Under the pieces are notes generated by a model that searched no databases, was not told where the DNA came from, and worked only from the letters and a program-made list of their open reading frames with translations. The position numbers and the translations under genes are program-made. From NCBI GenBank assembly GCA_025656505.1, contig JAHXHR010000011.1, positions 1 through 47,243 on the forward strand: a stretch of DNA of 47,243 nucleotides. The letters are read 5' to 3'. The DNA is from Candidatus Thiodiazotropha sp. (ex Epidulcina cf. delphinae). GTDB taxonomy: Bacteria; Pseudomonadota; Gammaproteobacteria; Chromatiales; Chromatiaceae. This document shows, piece after piece, positions 28,333 to 40,953 of this stretch. Each line of letters opens with the position of its first letter. Position 1 is the stretch's first letter.

Positions 28333-29406
28333 TTGCACATAGAATGCATCAATATAGAAAACCTCCGCAATATAGCGCATGCGGAAATTATTCCAGGAAA
28401 ATCAAACAACTTTATTGTTGGTAAAAATGGCGCAGGAAAGACAACGCTTCTGGAAGCTATCTATCTCCTTGGAAGGGCAAGATCTTTCAGGCAGGGAAAT
28501 GATAGAAATCTGATAAAAAACCGTACAAACAAGTTGACCCTATTTACCAAGCTAAAAACAAAGCATGGACAAAAGCAGACAATAGGGCTATCAAAGGATG
28601 ATAAGAAAACAATCATTCGCAGAGACAGAGAAACAGTCACAAGACTGTCCGATCTCGCAAAATCCTTCCCACTCACGGTCATTACACCAAATATACAGAG
28701 AGTCATAGAAGAGGGGCCACACCAACGAAGAAGGCTTCTCAATTGGGGCGTGTTCCACGTGGAACATGGATATGGCGATCTTGTTAGGAGGTATCATAAA
28801 GCCCTAAATCAAAGAAATATCGCCCTTAGAGGATACAGATCAGAGCTTAAAGTTTGGGACAGGCAAATAACAGCCTTAGGTGAAGCGATACATGACCTCC
28901 AATTTCGTTATTTGGAAGCATGGAATAAAACGCTAAATGAAATGATTAAGGCAGTTGGAATCATTAAACCACTAAGGCTTGAGTTGAAATCAGGATGGAG
29001 AAGTGGACTTTGCCTGGAAGAAGCTATCCAGGCTAATCAAAAGACTGATAGGGAAAGGGGGTTCACAACAAGTGGTCCTCATCGAATGGATATAAGAATA
29101 ATGGATGACGGAGAACCTGTTAAAAGCCATTTTTCCAGGGGCCAAAAGAAGATAGCTGCAATACTTATGCTGCTTGGTCAGGCAATGATGCAGGTTGAGA
29201 AAACAGTAGAGCCACCTATTTTGCTGATTGATGAAATCGGTTCGGAACTGGATAGTGATAGCTGTCGATCACTGTTGGCCTATATCACAGAGCTGCAATT
29301 GCAAAGTTTTATTACCACACTGGAACCGCTGGAAATGGGAGTGTTTCCTGGTAGGGATACGCCGGTGATGTTTCACGTGGAACATGGATCGGTAACGGTT
29401 TGTTAG
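28333..29406 (+). CDS. recF: DNA repair ATPase RecF, with two parS sites inside
   Basis: 357 residues, normal length. RecF loads RecA at gaps with RecO and RecR. Walker A is GKNGAGKTTLLEAI, the signature FSRGQKKIA, Walker B ILLIDEIGSELD. The start is a TTG at 28333, which gives the family's start (HIECINIENLRN), 24 bp after dnaN. The peptide FHVEHG occurs twice because the gene carries two parS-like 16-mers (28751-28766 and 29369-29384). Codon use is AT-rich with many AGA arginines, like dnaN. Confidence 0.95.
   Translation: MHIECINIENLRNIAHAEIIPGKSNNFIVGKNGAGKTTLLEAIYLLGRARSFRQGNDRNLIKNRTNKLTLFTKLKTKHGQKQTIGLSKDDKKTIIRRDRETVTRLSDLAKSFPLTVITPNIQRVIEEGPHQRRRLLNWGVFHVEHGYGDLVRRYHKALNQRNIALRGYRSELKVWDRQITALGEAIHDLQFRYLEAWNKTLNEMIKAVGIIKPLRLELKSGWRSGLCLEEAIQANQKTDRERGFTTSGPHRMDIRIMDDGEPVKSHFSRGQKKIAAILMLLGQAMMQVEKTVEPPILLIDEIGSELDSDSCRSLLAYITELQLQSFITTLEPLEMGVFPGRDTPVMFHVEHGSVTVC
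28751..28766. other. parS site 1 (perfect palindrome)
   Basis: TGTTCCACGTGGAACA is a perfect 16-bp palindrome. It matches the parS consensus recognised by chromosomal ParB proteins (TGTTNCACGTGAAACA type, with the CACGTG core). It lies inside recF, about 18 kb from parAB and near the probable origin. Confidence 0.9.
29369..29384. other. parS site 2
   Basis: TGTTTCACGTGGAACA matches the parS consensus with one asymmetric position. It lies near the 3' end of recF, 618 bp from site 1. Confidence 0.88.
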
Positions 29407-29461
29407 TATAACCGCCATATAATAAACGATAAAACGTTCGTGCCTGGCTTGTAAGTTTAGG

Positions 29462-29467
29462 TATAAT
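29462..29467 (+). promoter_or_regulatory. Possible -10 box of gyrB
   Basis: TATAAT about 54 bp before the gyrB ATG. No good -35 lies 16-18 bp upstream, so this is tentative. Confidence 0.3.
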
Positions 29468-29478
29468 GGATAGCCTGA

Positions 29479-31926
<2,448 letters not shown>

Positions 31927-32012
31927 ACCACTTTTTTGTTCGGGCCTTTATTGATAGTAAGCGCATACTTACATTGCTTGATAATATTGTGTCTAATTCC
32001 CGATCCGGGTGA

Positions 32013-32738
32013 TTAGCAGTCGTGTGATTGCGGTAGGCTCTCCACGGTGGATTCGATCCATGCTTCTACCTCTTTGTTGATTTCCGCAGCGGTAAGATTC
32101 CCGGTCTGTATCAACGGTCCTATCCGGACATCGATCGTGCCGGGGTATTTTCTGATGCCACGCCGACGCCAAAAAACGCCGGCGTTGTGGGCGACGGGCA
32201 GTACGGGATAGCCCGATTTTTCAGCCAGTATCGCCCCACCGATGCCATAGCGTCTATGGGTTCCGGGTGCGACTCTGGTGCCTTCGGGAAAGATGAACAC
32301 CTTCTTTCCTGAGTTTAGCCGCTGTGTTCCCTGTTCTATAATCTGATCGACCGCCTTGCGCCTTGATTTACGGTTGATCGCAATTGGTTTAAAGTAGTAC
32401 ATGATCCAACCGAAAAAGGGGACATGTAGCAATTCCCGTTTCAATACCCAGGACTTGGGGCCGGGTATCAGGCTGACCAGGGCGATGGTCTCCCACGCTG
32501 ATTGGTGTTTGGCTAAGATGATGCAGCTCTGTTTCGGAATGTGCTCCGCGCCGTGCAAACGATATTTCAGGCCGCAGATCGCCGCCATTGCCCACAAGTT
32601 AACACGGCTCCAGGCATTATCGAAGAAATGTATGCGATGCTTGGGAAAGGCCCAGCCGATCAGGGCGCCGATGCCGGCGATTAGAATCGTTGTGACCACG
32701 AGAAAAATAAAGTAGCAGACGGAGCGAATTAAGATCAT
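32013..32738 (-). CDS. plsC: 1-acyl-sn-glycerol-3-phosphate acyltransferase (PlsC-like)
   Basis: 241 residues. It transfers an acyl chain to lysophosphatidic acid in phospholipid synthesis at the inner membrane. An N-terminal membrane helix (residues 5-30) is followed by the HX4 motif KHQSAWE (H78), with Glu in place of the usual Asp (E83), and FPEGTR near residue 150. The Glu variant is common in this gammaproteobacterial group. Its start overlaps gmhB by four bases. Confidence 0.92.
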   Translation of the reverse strand: MILIRSVCYFIFLVVTTILIAGIGALIGWAFPKHRIHFFDNAWSRVNLWAMAAICGLKYRLHGAEHIPKQSCIILAKHQSAWETIALVSLIPGPKSWVLKRELLHVPFFGWIMYYFKPIAINRKSRRKAVDQIIEQGTQRLNSGKKVFIFPEGTRVAPGTHRRYGIGGAILAEKSGYPVLPVAHNAGVFWRRRGIRKYPGTIDVRIGPLIQTGNLTAAEINKEVEAWIESTVESLPQSHDC

Positions 32739-33289
32739 GTTGTTGAGGTGACTTCGTTTAACAATTGCTCTGCCACGCTGAAAAGATCCTTGTAGACCGA
32801 TACACCCGGAAGTGTCTTGATCAGATGCGCAAACGTCGCTTCTCCCTTGCCGCTGCGAACCAGGATAGGTCTGGCCTCGACGGCGATCGCCGCCTGAATG
32901 TCTCTAAGCGAATCACCGACTACAGGCACCTCTTTAAGAGACTGTTGCGTGCGCCGGCTGATTTCTTCATACAGACCTGTTTTTGGCTTGCGACAGCTAC
33001 AGCCGTCATTCGGTCCGTGGGGGCAGAAGAGTATGGCGTCGATGTGCCCACCGACCTGCTGCACGGCGTCCGACATTTTCCGATGTATGGCGTTCAGTGT
33101 CTCGACAGTGAATAGACCACGGCTCAATCCGGATTGATTGGTCGCCACGAACACCCTGTAGCCGGCTCTGCTCAGTCTGGCAATGGCCTGCAGGCTTCCC
33201 TCGATGGGAATCCACTCCTCAGGGCTCTTGATATAGGCGTCCGAATCCTGATTGATAACACCGTCTCTGTCGAGAATAATGAGCTTCAT
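32735..33289 (-). CDS. gmhB: D-glycero-beta-D-manno-heptose-1,7-bisphosphate 7-phosphatase
   Basis: 184 residues, HAD superfamily. It acts in ADP-heptose synthesis for LPS core. The nucleophile motif is LDRDGVIN (D7, D9), then ATNQSGLSRG, and the zinc-loop CPHGPNDGCSCRKPK typical of GmhB. The order glyQ-glyS-gmhB-plsC next to gyrB is common in pseudomonads and relatives. Confidence 0.94.
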   Translation of the reverse strand: MKLIILDRDGVINQDSDAYIKSPEEWIPIEGSLQAIARLSRAGYRVFVATNQSGLSRGLFTVETLNAIHRKMSDAVQQVGGHIDAILFCPHGPNDGCSCRKPKTGLYEEISRRTQQSLKEVPVVGDSLRDIQAAIAVEARPILVRSGKGEATFAHLIKTLPGVSVYKDLFSVAEQLLNEVTSTT

Positions 33290-33310
33290 TAGCAGTGAAT
33301 ACGTACTTTA

Positions 33311-33646
33311 TCAGTCAATGTTACGAAACTCAGAGACCCGTATTCTGCCATTGATCATACGTGATTCCCGCATCCCCAGCTTCTCTATTTTATCCCAGAA
33401 GGCCTGGTTGAGATCGAACTCCTGAGCAATGGCCGTGCCCATTACCAGGATCAACAGATCCGCCACCTCCTCCGCCAGCGCCTGTTTGCTCTTGCCCTTG
33501 GTGACACAGGAGGAGATCTCGCCCAACTCCTCCGCCATCAGGGCAATCCGATAGGCCATCTCTTCACCACCCGTTTCTCGAAAGCGGTGTTTATCATGAA
33601 ACGCCTGTACCTCGGCCTGCATCGACCGGTAAGAGTCGCGGTTCAC
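33311..33646 (-). CDS. MazG-like nucleotide pyrophosphohydrolase
   Basis: 111 residues, all-alpha, with the MazG-type metal-binding pattern MAEELGEISSCVTKGK and LAEEVADLLI. Such proteins hydrolyse nucleoside triphosphates to monophosphates, often as house-cleaning enzymes. Substrate cannot be told. Its start overlaps the end of glyS by four bases, so it is translated with glyS. Its insertion between glyS and gmhB is not universal. Confidence 0.82.
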   Translation of the reverse strand: MNRDSYRSMQAEVQAFHDKHRFRETGGEEMAYRIALMAEELGEISSCVTKGKSKQALAEEVADLLILVMGTAIAQEFDLNQAFWDKIEKLGMRESRMINGRIRVSEFRNID

Positions 33647-35733
33647 GGCAGATTTTCCTGGAGTTGCAGGCGCGAGATGTCGGCCACGCTGAGGAACAGG
33701 TTTTCCAGTTGGGTGAGAAGCGCCAGCCGGTTATTGCGCAACGCCGCGTCGTCGGTCATCACCATGACCTGATCGAAAAAGGTGTCGACGGGCTCTTTCA
33801 ATGCGGCCAAGATCTGTAGACCCCGGGTATAGTCTCCGCTATCGAAGTGGGGTAGGGCGAGCGGCGCCAGTTCGCCGAGCTTGGCGGCCAGATTGTGCTC
33901 GGCCCGGTCCTGAAAGAGGGCCGGATCGACCTGTATGGAGAGGCTATCGCCACTCTTTTTCAGGATATTGCGTATGCGTTTGTTGGCGGCCGACAGGCTT
34001 TCAGCCTCCGGCAGCTTACTGAATTCACGCATCGCCCAGATACGCTGGTCGAAATCGGCCATGCTCTCCGGTTCAACCTCAGCGACGGCCTGAAAAAGGT
34101 CCAGGCTGACGCCAAGCTCGAGATAGATGCCCTTGAGCCTCTCCAGCATGAAGTGGTAGACCTCCCGGGCAGGACTCTCCTCAGTCAATCTGTCCGCCAT
34201 GGTTTCAGCTATACCTTCTAGCAACTCCTTCAGATACAACGTAAGTGAGTGCTCACGTATGATGCGCAATGCGCCCAGTGCGGCGCGTCTCAGGGCAAAA
34301 GGATCCTTGTCCCCGGTGGGCCTTAGCCCAATCCCGAAGATCCCGACCAGGGTATCGAGTTTATCGGCCAGGGAGATGGCGATGCCGGTGGTTGTCTGAG
34401 GCAGTCGGTCACCGGAAAAGCGCGGCATGTAAAACGCTTCCAGGGCTTGGGCAAGTTCATCGGTCTCACCGTCGCGCAGGGCCTGATAGCGCCCCATGAT
34501 GCCCTGCATTTCCGGGAATTCGTAGACCATTTTGGTCACCAGATCACAACGACTGAGTAGCCCGGCGCGGTGAGCTAATTCGGGATTCCCTCCTATCTGA
34601 CCTGCAATCAATGCGGCAAGTTTGGCCACCCGCTGGGACTTGTCGAACATCGATCCCAGCTTATTTTGAAATACCACCTGCTTGAGTGATCCGAGGTGCT
34701 CTTCCAGGCGATGCTTGCCGTCTTGTTGCCAGAAGAACATGGCATCGGCCAGTCGCGGACGAATGACACGTTCGTTACCCTCGCGTATCAGTTCCGGTTT
34801 GGGACTGTCCAGGTTTGCGATGGTGATGAAGTGGTTCATCAACTTTCCATCCGCCGAAAAGAGCGGGAAATACTTCTGGTTCCCCTTCATCGTGGCGATC
34901 AGCGCTTCATGGGGGACTTGTAAAAAACGCTCTTCGAAGCTGGCCGAGATAGGCACCGGCCACTCATTGAGGGCGGTCACCTCATCCAGCAGCTCGGGAT
35001 CGAGATCCGCTTTCCCTCCCAGCGAGGCAGCACTGTTCTCAACCGATATCCGTATCTTGCTCCTACGCTTGTCAAAGCCGGCGATGACGTTGCCCCTATC
35101 TTCGAGTACCGAGGCATAATCCTCCGGGTCATCGAGTGTGATGGCCGTGGGATGATGAAATCTGTGGCCATAGGTCAGACGGTCGGCGTCGGCATCAAGG
35201 AGCGAACAGGGTACGACCTGATCGCCGTGGATGAAGACCAGCCAGTGGACCGGCCGGACGAATTGCGCCTCCGAAGCCCCCCAGCGCATACGCTTTGGTA
35301 TCGGCAGTTTGTTCAGCGCCTGGTTGGCGATATCGGGAAGCAGTTCGGCTGCGGACCGGCCGGTCTTTTGGGTGCGGTATGCCAGCCACTCCCCTTTGTC
35401 GGTCTTTATTCTTTGCAACTGGTCCACCGTTGTCCGGCAGGAGCGTGCGAAACCTTCAGCCGCCTTGGTGGGGTTTCCCGCCGGATCGAAAGCGGCCTGT
35501 ACGGCAGGGCCTCTACGTTCGACTTCACGATCCGGTTGCCGGGTCTTGCAGTCGTGAACCAACAGTGCGAGTCGACGGGGAGTGGCATAGCTCTCGACGG
35601 CGCCATGAGTCAGATCGGCCTGCTCAAGACCGGTGACAAATGTCTCCGTTAAGGCGTTCGACAGGTGTTTCAGGGCCTTGGGCGGCAGCTCCTCAGTGCC
35701 CAGTTCGAATAACAGCGGTGCATGCTCAGCCAT
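33643..35733 (-). CDS. glyS: Glycyl-tRNA synthetase beta subunit
   Basis: 696 residues, normal for the beta chain of the alpha2-beta2 enzyme. The start [14 protein letters not shown] and [26 protein letters not shown] (split: [15 protein letters not shown]) are conserved. It charges tRNA-Gly with GlyQ. It overlaps glyQ by eight bases and the MazG-like gene by four. Confidence 0.97.
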   Translation of the reverse strand: MAEHAPLLFELGTEELPPKALKHLSNALTETFVTGLEQADLTHGAVESYATPRRLALLVHDCKTRQPDREVERRGPAVQAAFDPAGNPTKAAEGFARSCRTTVDQLQRIKTDKGEWLAYRTQKTGRSAAELLPDIANQALNKLPIPKRMRWGASEAQFVRPVHWLVFIHGDQVVPCSLLDADADRLTYGHRFHHPTAITLDDPEDYASVLEDRGNVIAGFDKRRSKIRISVENSAASLGGKADLDPELLDEVTALNEWPVPISASFEERFLQVPHEALIATMKGNQKYFPLFSADGKLMNHFITIANLDSPKPELIREGNERVIRPRLADAMFFWQQDGKHRLEEHLGSLKQVVFQNKLGSMFDKSQRVAKLAALIAGQIGGNPELAHRAGLLSRCDLVTKMVYEFPEMQGIMGRYQALRDGETDELAQALEAFYMPRFSGDRLPQTTTGIAISLADKLDTLVGIFGIGLRPTGDKDPFALRRAALGALRIIREHSLTLYLKELLEGIAETMADRLTEESPAREVYHFMLERLKGIYLELGVSLDLFQAVAEVEPESMADFDQRIWAMREFSKLPEAESLSAANKRIRNILKKSGDSLSIQVDPALFQDRAEHNLAAKLGELAPLALPHFDSGDYTRGLQILAALKEPVDTFFDQVMVMTDDAALRNNRLALLTQLENLFLSVADISRLQLQENLP

Positions 35734-36664
35734 TGGTTCCCTCCTGCGCGGTTTTTAACATTGGAAATCCGAGCCGTTCCCGGGCATCGTAATAGGCTTG
35801 GGCGACGTCACGCGCCAGGCCGCGCACCCGTAGGATATAGCGCTGGCGTTCAGTGACGGATATGGCGTGACGCGCGTCCAATAGATTGAAGGTATGCGAT
35901 GCTCTCAAGACCTGTTCATAGGCCGGTAAGGGTAGTCCATGTTCGATCATTTTTTTGGATTCCTTCTCACACTGGTCAAACAGCGCGAAAAGGTGGTCCA
36001 CATCGGCGTGTTCGAAATTATAGGCGGATTGCTCCACCTCGTTCTGATGGAACACATCGCCATAGGTCACGACCCCTTGAGGACCGACAGTCCAGACCAG
36101 GTCGAATATGCTTTCCACGCCCTGGAGATACATGGCGATTCGCTCAAGGCCATAAGTGATCTCGCCGGTTACCGGTCTGCAGTCCAGTCCGCCAACCTGT
36201 TGAAAATAGGTAAACTGAGTCACTTCCATGCCGTTGAGCCAGACTTCCCAGCCCAATCCCCAGGCGCCCAGGGAGGGGGACTCCCAGTTGTCCTCAACGA
36301 AGCGGATATCGTGGACCTTGAGATCCAGTCCCAGCATCTCCAGAGAATCCAGGTAGAGTTGCTGGATATTCATCGGTGAGGGCTTCATCACTACCTGGTA
36401 TTGATAAAAGTGCTGGAGCCGGTTGGGATTCTCGCCATAACGACCATCCGTCGGTCGGCGCGAGGGTTGTACATAGGCGGCATTCCAGGGTTCCGGACCG
36501 ATGGAGCGTAGGAAGGTCGCGGTGTGGAAGGTGCCTGCGCCCATCTCCATGTCATAGGGCTGCAGGATGACGCAACCCTGCTCGGCCCAGTAGTTTTGCA
36601 AGGCGATGATCAGATCCTGAAAGGAGATGATATCGCTGTGGTCGGATTCTACGGTTCGGTTCAC
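35726..36664 (-). CDS. glyQ: Glycyl-tRNA synthetase alpha subunit
   Basis: 312 residues. It is the catalytic class II subunit, with [20 protein letters not shown], the class II loop [21 protein letters not shown] (split: [27 protein letters not shown]) and [20 protein letters not shown] ([12 protein letters not shown]). It diverges from the PP-loop gene. It is first of the glyQ-glyS-mazG-gmhB-plsC operon. Confidence 0.97.
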   Translation of the reverse strand: MNRTVESDHSDIISFQDLIIALQNYWAEQGCVILQPYDMEMGAGTFHTATFLRSIGPEPWNAAYVQPSRRPTDGRYGENPNRLQHFYQYQVVMKPSPMNIQQLYLDSLEMLGLDLKVHDIRFVEDNWESPSLGAWGLGWEVWLNGMEVTQFTYFQQVGGLDCRPVTGEITYGLERIAMYLQGVESIFDLVWTVGPQGVVTYGDVFHQNEVEQSAYNFEHADVDHLFALFDQCEKESKKMIEHGLPLPAYEQVLRASHTFNLLDARHAISVTERQRYILRVRGLARDVAQAYYDARERLGFPMLKTAQEGTNG

Positions 36665-36797
36665 ATCGAAACCCCGATTGATGTGGAGGAAAACCGCGTC
36701 AGTATAACGATGCAGTGTGCCTATGGCTAACCCGTCAAGGGTGCCAGGCGAAGGCCATTGCCGTATAATTCCGCTTTCTCGGCAAAGGCATTCATCT

Positions 36798-37841
36798 ATG
36801 AGCGAACAACGAAAAGCAGTGGCGCTGATCTCGGGCGGGTTGGACTCGTTGTTGGCTGCGCACGTGATTCAGGCGCAAGGCATTCACGTCGAAGGGATCA
36901 ATTTCTTCACCGGCTTCTGCGTCGAAGGTCATACCCATGCCATTCGCAAGCGCGATCAAAAGAAGGAGAAACGCAACAACGCCCTCCATGTCGCGGAACA
37001 ACTGGGCATTAAATTACATATCGTAGATATCGTGGAGGGGTACAAGCAGATCCTTACCCACCCGAAACACGGCTATGGCGCCAATCTCAATCCCTGTCTC
37101 GATTGTAAGATCTTCATGGTGCGCAAGGCCCATGAATGGATCCGCGCCAAGGGGTTCGATTTCATCATCACCGGAGAAGTCATCGGCCAACGACCCATGT
37201 CCCAACGCAAGGAGACCATGCCGATCGTGTCCGGTGAATCGGGCGCGAACGACCTGCTGCTGCGTCCCTTGTGCGCCAAGAATCTGCCGTTGACGCTACC
37301 GGAGCGGGAAGGGTGGGTGGATCGTGATCGGCTGTACGATTTCTCGGGCCGCAGCCGGAAACCGCAAATGGCGCTGGCGGCAGACCTCGGGATTGAGGAT
37401 TACGCCCAGCCGGCGGGTGGCTGCTGCTTTCTCACGGATGAGCGGTATGCCGTGAAACTGACCGATCTGTGGCGCGCCCGCGGCAGTAAGCAGTATGAGA
37501 TGGATGACATCATGCTGCTCAAGGTCGGCCGCCATCTGAGACCGGCCGGCCGTTACAAGGTAATCATCGCCCGCGAGGAGGGAGAGGGTAAATTCATGCA
37601 GGGCTATCGCAGGCAATACCCGCACCTGGAGACGGTGAGCCATGGGGGGCCGTTTGCGCTGATCGACGGTGTTGTCGATGAAGCCGATGTGGAATTGGTC
37701 GCCAGGTTGGTGGCCCGCTACAGTCAGGGTCGCCATGCGGATGAAGTTGAAATGGCGTTTACCGATCTAGCGGGACAAACCCGGTCGTTGCGGGTGCGTC
37801 CGATGCGGCCCGAACAAATTCCGCAGGAGTGGTTGATTTGA
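36798..37841 (+). CDS. MnmA/ThiI-like PP-loop ATPase, predicted RNA thiolase
   Basis: 347 residues. The PP-loop ISGGLDS (11-17) binds ATP. NPCLDC (C100, C103) resembles the CxxC region of MnmA-type tRNA thiolases, and a second pair GGCC (C209, C210) follows. Together with the TusA-like gene that overlaps its end, it should transfer sulfur to a tRNA or other acceptor. The exact product (s2U, s4U or other) is not decidable. ATG 36798 has AAAGG upstream. A TATAAT at 36763-36768 is a possible -10 box. Confidence 0.8.
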   Translation: MSEQRKAVALISGGLDSLLAAHVIQAQGIHVEGINFFTGFCVEGHTHAIRKRDQKKEKRNNALHVAEQLGIKLHIVDIVEGYKQILTHPKHGYGANLNPCLDCKIFMVRKAHEWIRAKGFDFIITGEVIGQRPMSQRKETMPIVSGESGANDLLLRPLCAKNLPLTLPEREGWVDRDRLYDFSGRSRKPQMALAADLGIEDYAQPAGGCCFLTDERYAVKLTDLWRARGSKQYEMDDIMLLKVGRHLRPAGRYKVIIAREEGEGKFMQGYRRQYPHLETVSHGGPFALIDGVVDEADVELVARLVARYSQGRHADEVEMAFTDLAGQTRSLRVRPMRPEQIPQEWLI

Positions 37842-38077
37842 ACCGGCATGTTATCGATTGCCGGCGTCTGCTCTGTCCCATGCCGGTGATCCGGGTTCAA
37901 AACGCCGTCGCATCACTGCCTGACGGTAGTCGTGTCGAGGCCGTATGCACCGATCCGGGAGCGCTGAACGATATTCCGGCCTGGTCCCGAATCAACGGTC
38001 ATCGGCTGATAGAGACCCGAACGGATGACGGGGAGTATATTATCGTGGTTGAAGTCGTACACGGTGAATCGCCTTGA
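37838..38077 (+). CDS. TusA-family sulfur carrier
   Basis: 79 residues. The CPxP motif (CPMP, C13) is the persulfide-carrying cysteine of TusA/SirA/YeeD proteins. TTG 37838 is preferred over GTG 37829, as GGAG lies eight bases upstream and it gives a four-base overlap (TTGA) with the PP-loop stop. It likely hands sulfur to the PP-loop enzyme. Sulfur oxidisers have several TusA homologues, so this is not necessarily the housekeeping TusA. Confidence 0.85.
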   Translation: MNRHVIDCRRLLCPMPVIRVQNAVASLPDGSRVEAVCTDPGALNDIPAWSRINGHRLIETRTDDGEYIIVVEVVHGESP

Positions 38078-39213
38078 CCAGGAGAGAACTTCGCTACCGG
38101 GTCAGCCGCAGGGCGGCGATCGTCGGCGCCGTGGTGAACAGTGTCTTAGCCCTGCTCAAACTGGTGTTCGGCTGGCTGGGAAACTCCCAATCGTTGATTG
38201 CCGACGGTCTGCACTCGCTCTCCGACCTGCTGACCGATGCCCTGGTGCTGTTCACCGCGCATCATGCCAACGAGGAGCCTGACGAGGATCATCCCTACGG
38301 ACACGGTCGATTCGAAACCATCGGCACCCTGGCGCTGGGTGGTCTGCTGATTATCGTCGGTATCGGCATTGGCTGGGATGCGATCGAGCGGCTGTTTGCG
38401 CCGGAGGAGTTGCTCCGGCCTGAGACCTTCACCCTCTTCGTAGCGGCCTTTTCCATACTCGCCAACGAGGGACTCTTTTTTTACACCAGGCGTCTCGCCA
38501 ATCTGATCAACTCCGACCTGTTGAAAGCCAACGCCTGGCACCATCGCAGCGACTCAGTCTCATCCGTGGTGGTGTTGGTAGGCATCGGCGGGACCATGTC
38601 GGGATTGCCCTATCTGGATGCCATCGCCGCCGTGCTTGTCGGTTTGATGGTGATGAAGATAGGATGGGATCTCGGCTGGAACGCGGTGCAGGAGCTGGCG
38701 GATGCAGGACTGGCCGAGGAGTCTCTTGCTGAAATACGCGATGTCATCGCCGGCATCTCAGGGGTGAAAAGCGTGCATATGTTGAGGACACGGAAACTGG
38801 GCGGACACGCCATGGCCGATGTACATGTGCAGGTCGATTCCTGGCTGAGCGTTTCCGAAGGACATCGTATCGCCGAGGTCGTGCAGTACGGTCTGATCGA
38901 CCGGGTGGATGTGCTGGAGGATGTGACGGTGCATATCGATCCGGAGGATGATGAAGCGAACCCATCCTGTGTCGGTCTGCCGTTGCGGGCAAAGGCCGAG
39001 GAGATGCTCGATTCGCACTGGACCGGGATAGCCTGTTATCGAGACAGAAAGCGATTGATGTTGCACTACCTTTCCGGTCGTATCGACATCGACCTCTACC
39101 TGCCGCGCCGCTGTTTTACCACGAAAGAGGAAGCGGAGGTTCTGACTGACGCGCTGCAACGGGCGATTGACGGGTCGGACGTGTTCAGGAGCGTCCAAGT
39201 CTGGTTTGGTTAG
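38074..39213 (+). CDS. CDF-family cation efflux transporter
   Basis: 379 residues of the cation diffusion facilitator family, exporting divalent metals (Zn, Fe, Mn, Co or Cd). It carries membrane helices, the helix-2 metal site ADGLHSLSDLLTD, the DEDHPYGHGRFE loop, the helix-5 site AWHHRSDSVSS, and a C-terminal cytoplasmic domain with GHAMADVHVQVD. The extra about 90 C-terminal residues exceed a minimal CDF. The start TTG overlaps the TusA-like stop by four bases (TTGA). Metal specificity cannot be told. Confidence 0.9.
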   Translation: MTRRELRYRVSRRAAIVGAVVNSVLALLKLVFGWLGNSQSLIADGLHSLSDLLTDALVLFTAHHANEEPDEDHPYGHGRFETIGTLALGGLLIIVGIGIGWDAIERLFAPEELLRPETFTLFVAAFSILANEGLFFYTRRLANLINSDLLKANAWHHRSDSVSSVVVLVGIGGTMSGLPYLDAIAAVLVGLMVMKIGWDLGWNAVQELADAGLAEESLAEIRDVIAGISGVKSVHMLRTRKLGGHAMADVHVQVDSWLSVSEGHRIAEVVQYGLIDRVDVLEDVTVHIDPEDDEANPSCVGLPLRAKAEEMLDSHWTGIACYRDRKRLMLHYLSGRIDIDLYLPRRCFTTKEEAEVLTDALQRAIDGSDVFRSVQVWFG

Positions 39214-39228
39214 CACTCATTTGGTGCA
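39212..39228. promoter_or_regulatory. NtrC binding site upstream of glnA
   Basis: AGCACT-CATTT-GGTGCA fits the NtrC consensus TGCACY-N5-GGTGCA except the first base. It overlaps the CDF stop codon. A second, weaker site, CGCACC-AAGTT-AGGGCC, lies at 39244-39260. Confidence 0.7.
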
Positions 39229-39427
39229 TGAGAGAAAAATGTACGCACCAAGTTAGGGCCGTCAGAGTTAGTTTTATAGCCATTGCGTCATCGCCGAGGC
39301 GGTTCTTAACGGCGCTTGGCAGTGTGAAGTGAAATCGATATTAACCCACTGATAAACGGTATATTTCGTCTATCTGGCAGGGGTGAGAATTGATGGCGTA
39401 GGGGGCGGAAGCCGGTTTATTGTTTCG

Positions 39428-39443
39428 TGGCATGAAACATGCC
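39428..39443 (+). promoter_or_regulatory. Sigma-54 promoter of glnA
   Basis: TGGCATGAAACATGCC has GG (39429-39430) and GC (39441-39442) 12 bases apart, close to TGGCAC-N5-TTGCA. Transcription would start near 39454, giving a leader of about 93 bp before the ATG. The NtrC sites are about 225 bp upstream. Confidence 0.7.
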
Positions 39444-39546
39444 TCCCTGTGTCATCCAAAGCGTCTGGTATAGTTGCCCGGCCGCCGAAGCTATGTGTGG
39501 CTGAATATTGCTCAGCATTGAATAACCCAAAATTCTGGAGAAGAAG

Positions 39547-40953
39547 ATGGCCTCTAAAGCCCTGAAGATGATCAAAGACAATGATGTAAAATTTGTCGAT
39601 CTGCGCTTTACCGACACCCGCGGCAAGGAGCAGCATGTGACGTTGCCCGTCAGTGAGATCGATGAAGAGATATTCACGGACGGTAAGATGTTCGATGGGT
39701 CATCCATCGCAGGCTGGAAAGGCATCAACGAATCCGACATGATCCTGATGCCCGAGGACGGCACCTCGGTCATCGACCCGTTCGCCGATGAGAACACCCT
39801 CAATATCCGTTGCGATATTCTCGAGCCCGCCACCATGCAGGGCTATGAGCGCGATCCCCGCTCCGTGGCCAAGCGCGCCGAGGCCTATCTGGCATCCACC
39901 GGGATTGCCGATGCCGCCTTCTTCGGCCCAGAGCCGGAGTTTTTCGTGCTCGACGACGTGCGCTGGAGCGTCGACATGAGCGGCTCAATGGTCAAGATTG
40001 ATTCCGAAGAGGCCGAGTGGAACTCCGAACGCGTCTACGAAGACGGCAACATCGGCCATCGTCCCGGCGTCAAGGGCGGTTACTTCCCGGTGCCGCCGGT
40101 CGACTCGCTGCATGACCTGCGCGGCGCCATGTGTCTGGCTATGGAAGAGATGGGCGTGCCGGTCGAGGTGCATCACCACGAGGTGGCCACCGCCGGCCAG
40201 TGCGAAATCGGCACCCGCTTCAGCACCCTGGTGGAGCGCGCCGATTGGGTGCAGATCCAAAAATACTGTACCTGGAACGTGGCCCACGCCTATGGCAAGA
40301 CCGCGACCTTCATGCCCAAGCCGATCGTAGGCGACAACGGTTCCGGCATGCATGTGCATCAGTCCTTGGCCAAGGGCGGCGAGAACATCTTCGCCGGCGA
40401 TCAGTACGGCGGACTCTCCGAAGCCGCCCTCTATTATATCGGCGGCATCATCAAGCATGCCCGCGCCTTGAACGCCTTCACCAACGCATCCACCAACTCC
40501 TATAAACGTCTGGTTCCCGGATTCGAAGCGCCGGTCATGCTGGCCTACTCAGCCCGCAACCGCTCCGCCTCTATCCGTATTCCATGGGTGGCCAGCCCCA
40601 AGGGTCGGCGCGTCGAGGTGCGTTTCCCCGATCCCACCGCCAACCCCTATCTCGCCTTCGCAGCGATGATGATGGCCGGCCTGGACGGCATCCAGAACAA
40701 GATTCATCCCGGCGATGCGATGGATAAGGATCTCTATGACCTGCCGGCGGAAGAGGCGCTCAGCATCCCCACCGTCTGCCATAGTCTGGACATGGCGCTT
40801 GACGCCCTGGATGCCGATCGTGGTTTCCTGACCACGGGCGGGGTCTTCACCGATGACCTGATCGACGGTTATATCGCCCTGAAGATGGAAGAGGTCACTA
40901 CCATGCGTATGACCACCCATCCGGTGGAATTCGATATGTACTACAGCCTCTGA
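39547..40953 (+). CDS. glnA: Glutamine synthetase type I
   Basis: 468 residues. It makes glutamine from glutamate, ammonia and ATP and forms dodecamers. [16 protein letters not shown] (DGSSIAGW), FGPEPEFFV, the ATP-binding [16 protein letters not shown] and the NRSASIRIP block are present. The adenylylation tyrosine is Y397 (DLYDLPAEE), so GlnE control is expected. Start RBS GGAG is at 39537-39540. It stands before ntrB-ntrC with nitrogen-control sites in front. Confidence 0.98.
   Translation: MASKALKMIKDNDVKFVDLRFTDTRGKEQHVTLPVSEIDEEIFTDGKMFDGSSIAGWKGINESDMILMPEDGTSVIDPFADENTLNIRCDILEPATMQGYERDPRSVAKRAEAYLASTGIADAAFFGPEPEFFVLDDVRWSVDMSGSMVKIDSEEAEWNSERVYEDGNIGHRPGVKGGYFPVPPVDSLHDLRGAMCLAMEEMGVPVEVHHHEVATAGQCEIGTRFSTLVERADWVQIQKYCTWNVAHAYGKTATFMPKPIVGDNGSGMHVHQSLAKGGENIFAGDQYGGLSEAALYYIGGIIKHARALNAFTNASTNSYKRLVPGFEAPVMLAYSARNRSASIRIPWVASPKGRRVEVRFPDPTANPYLAFAAMMMAGLDGIQNKIHPGDAMDKDLYDLPAEEALSIPTVCHSLDMALDALDADRGFLTTGGVFTDDLIDGYIALKMEEVTTMRMTTHPVEFDMYYSL

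Noticed and set aside
36861-36872. CACGTG in the PP-loop gene as parS
   Set aside because: Only the core hexamer matches; the flanks do not.
39421-39439. TGTTTC / GAAACA dyad as a parS site
   Set aside because: The CACGTG core is absent, and the sequence is better explained by the overlapping sigma-54 promoter.
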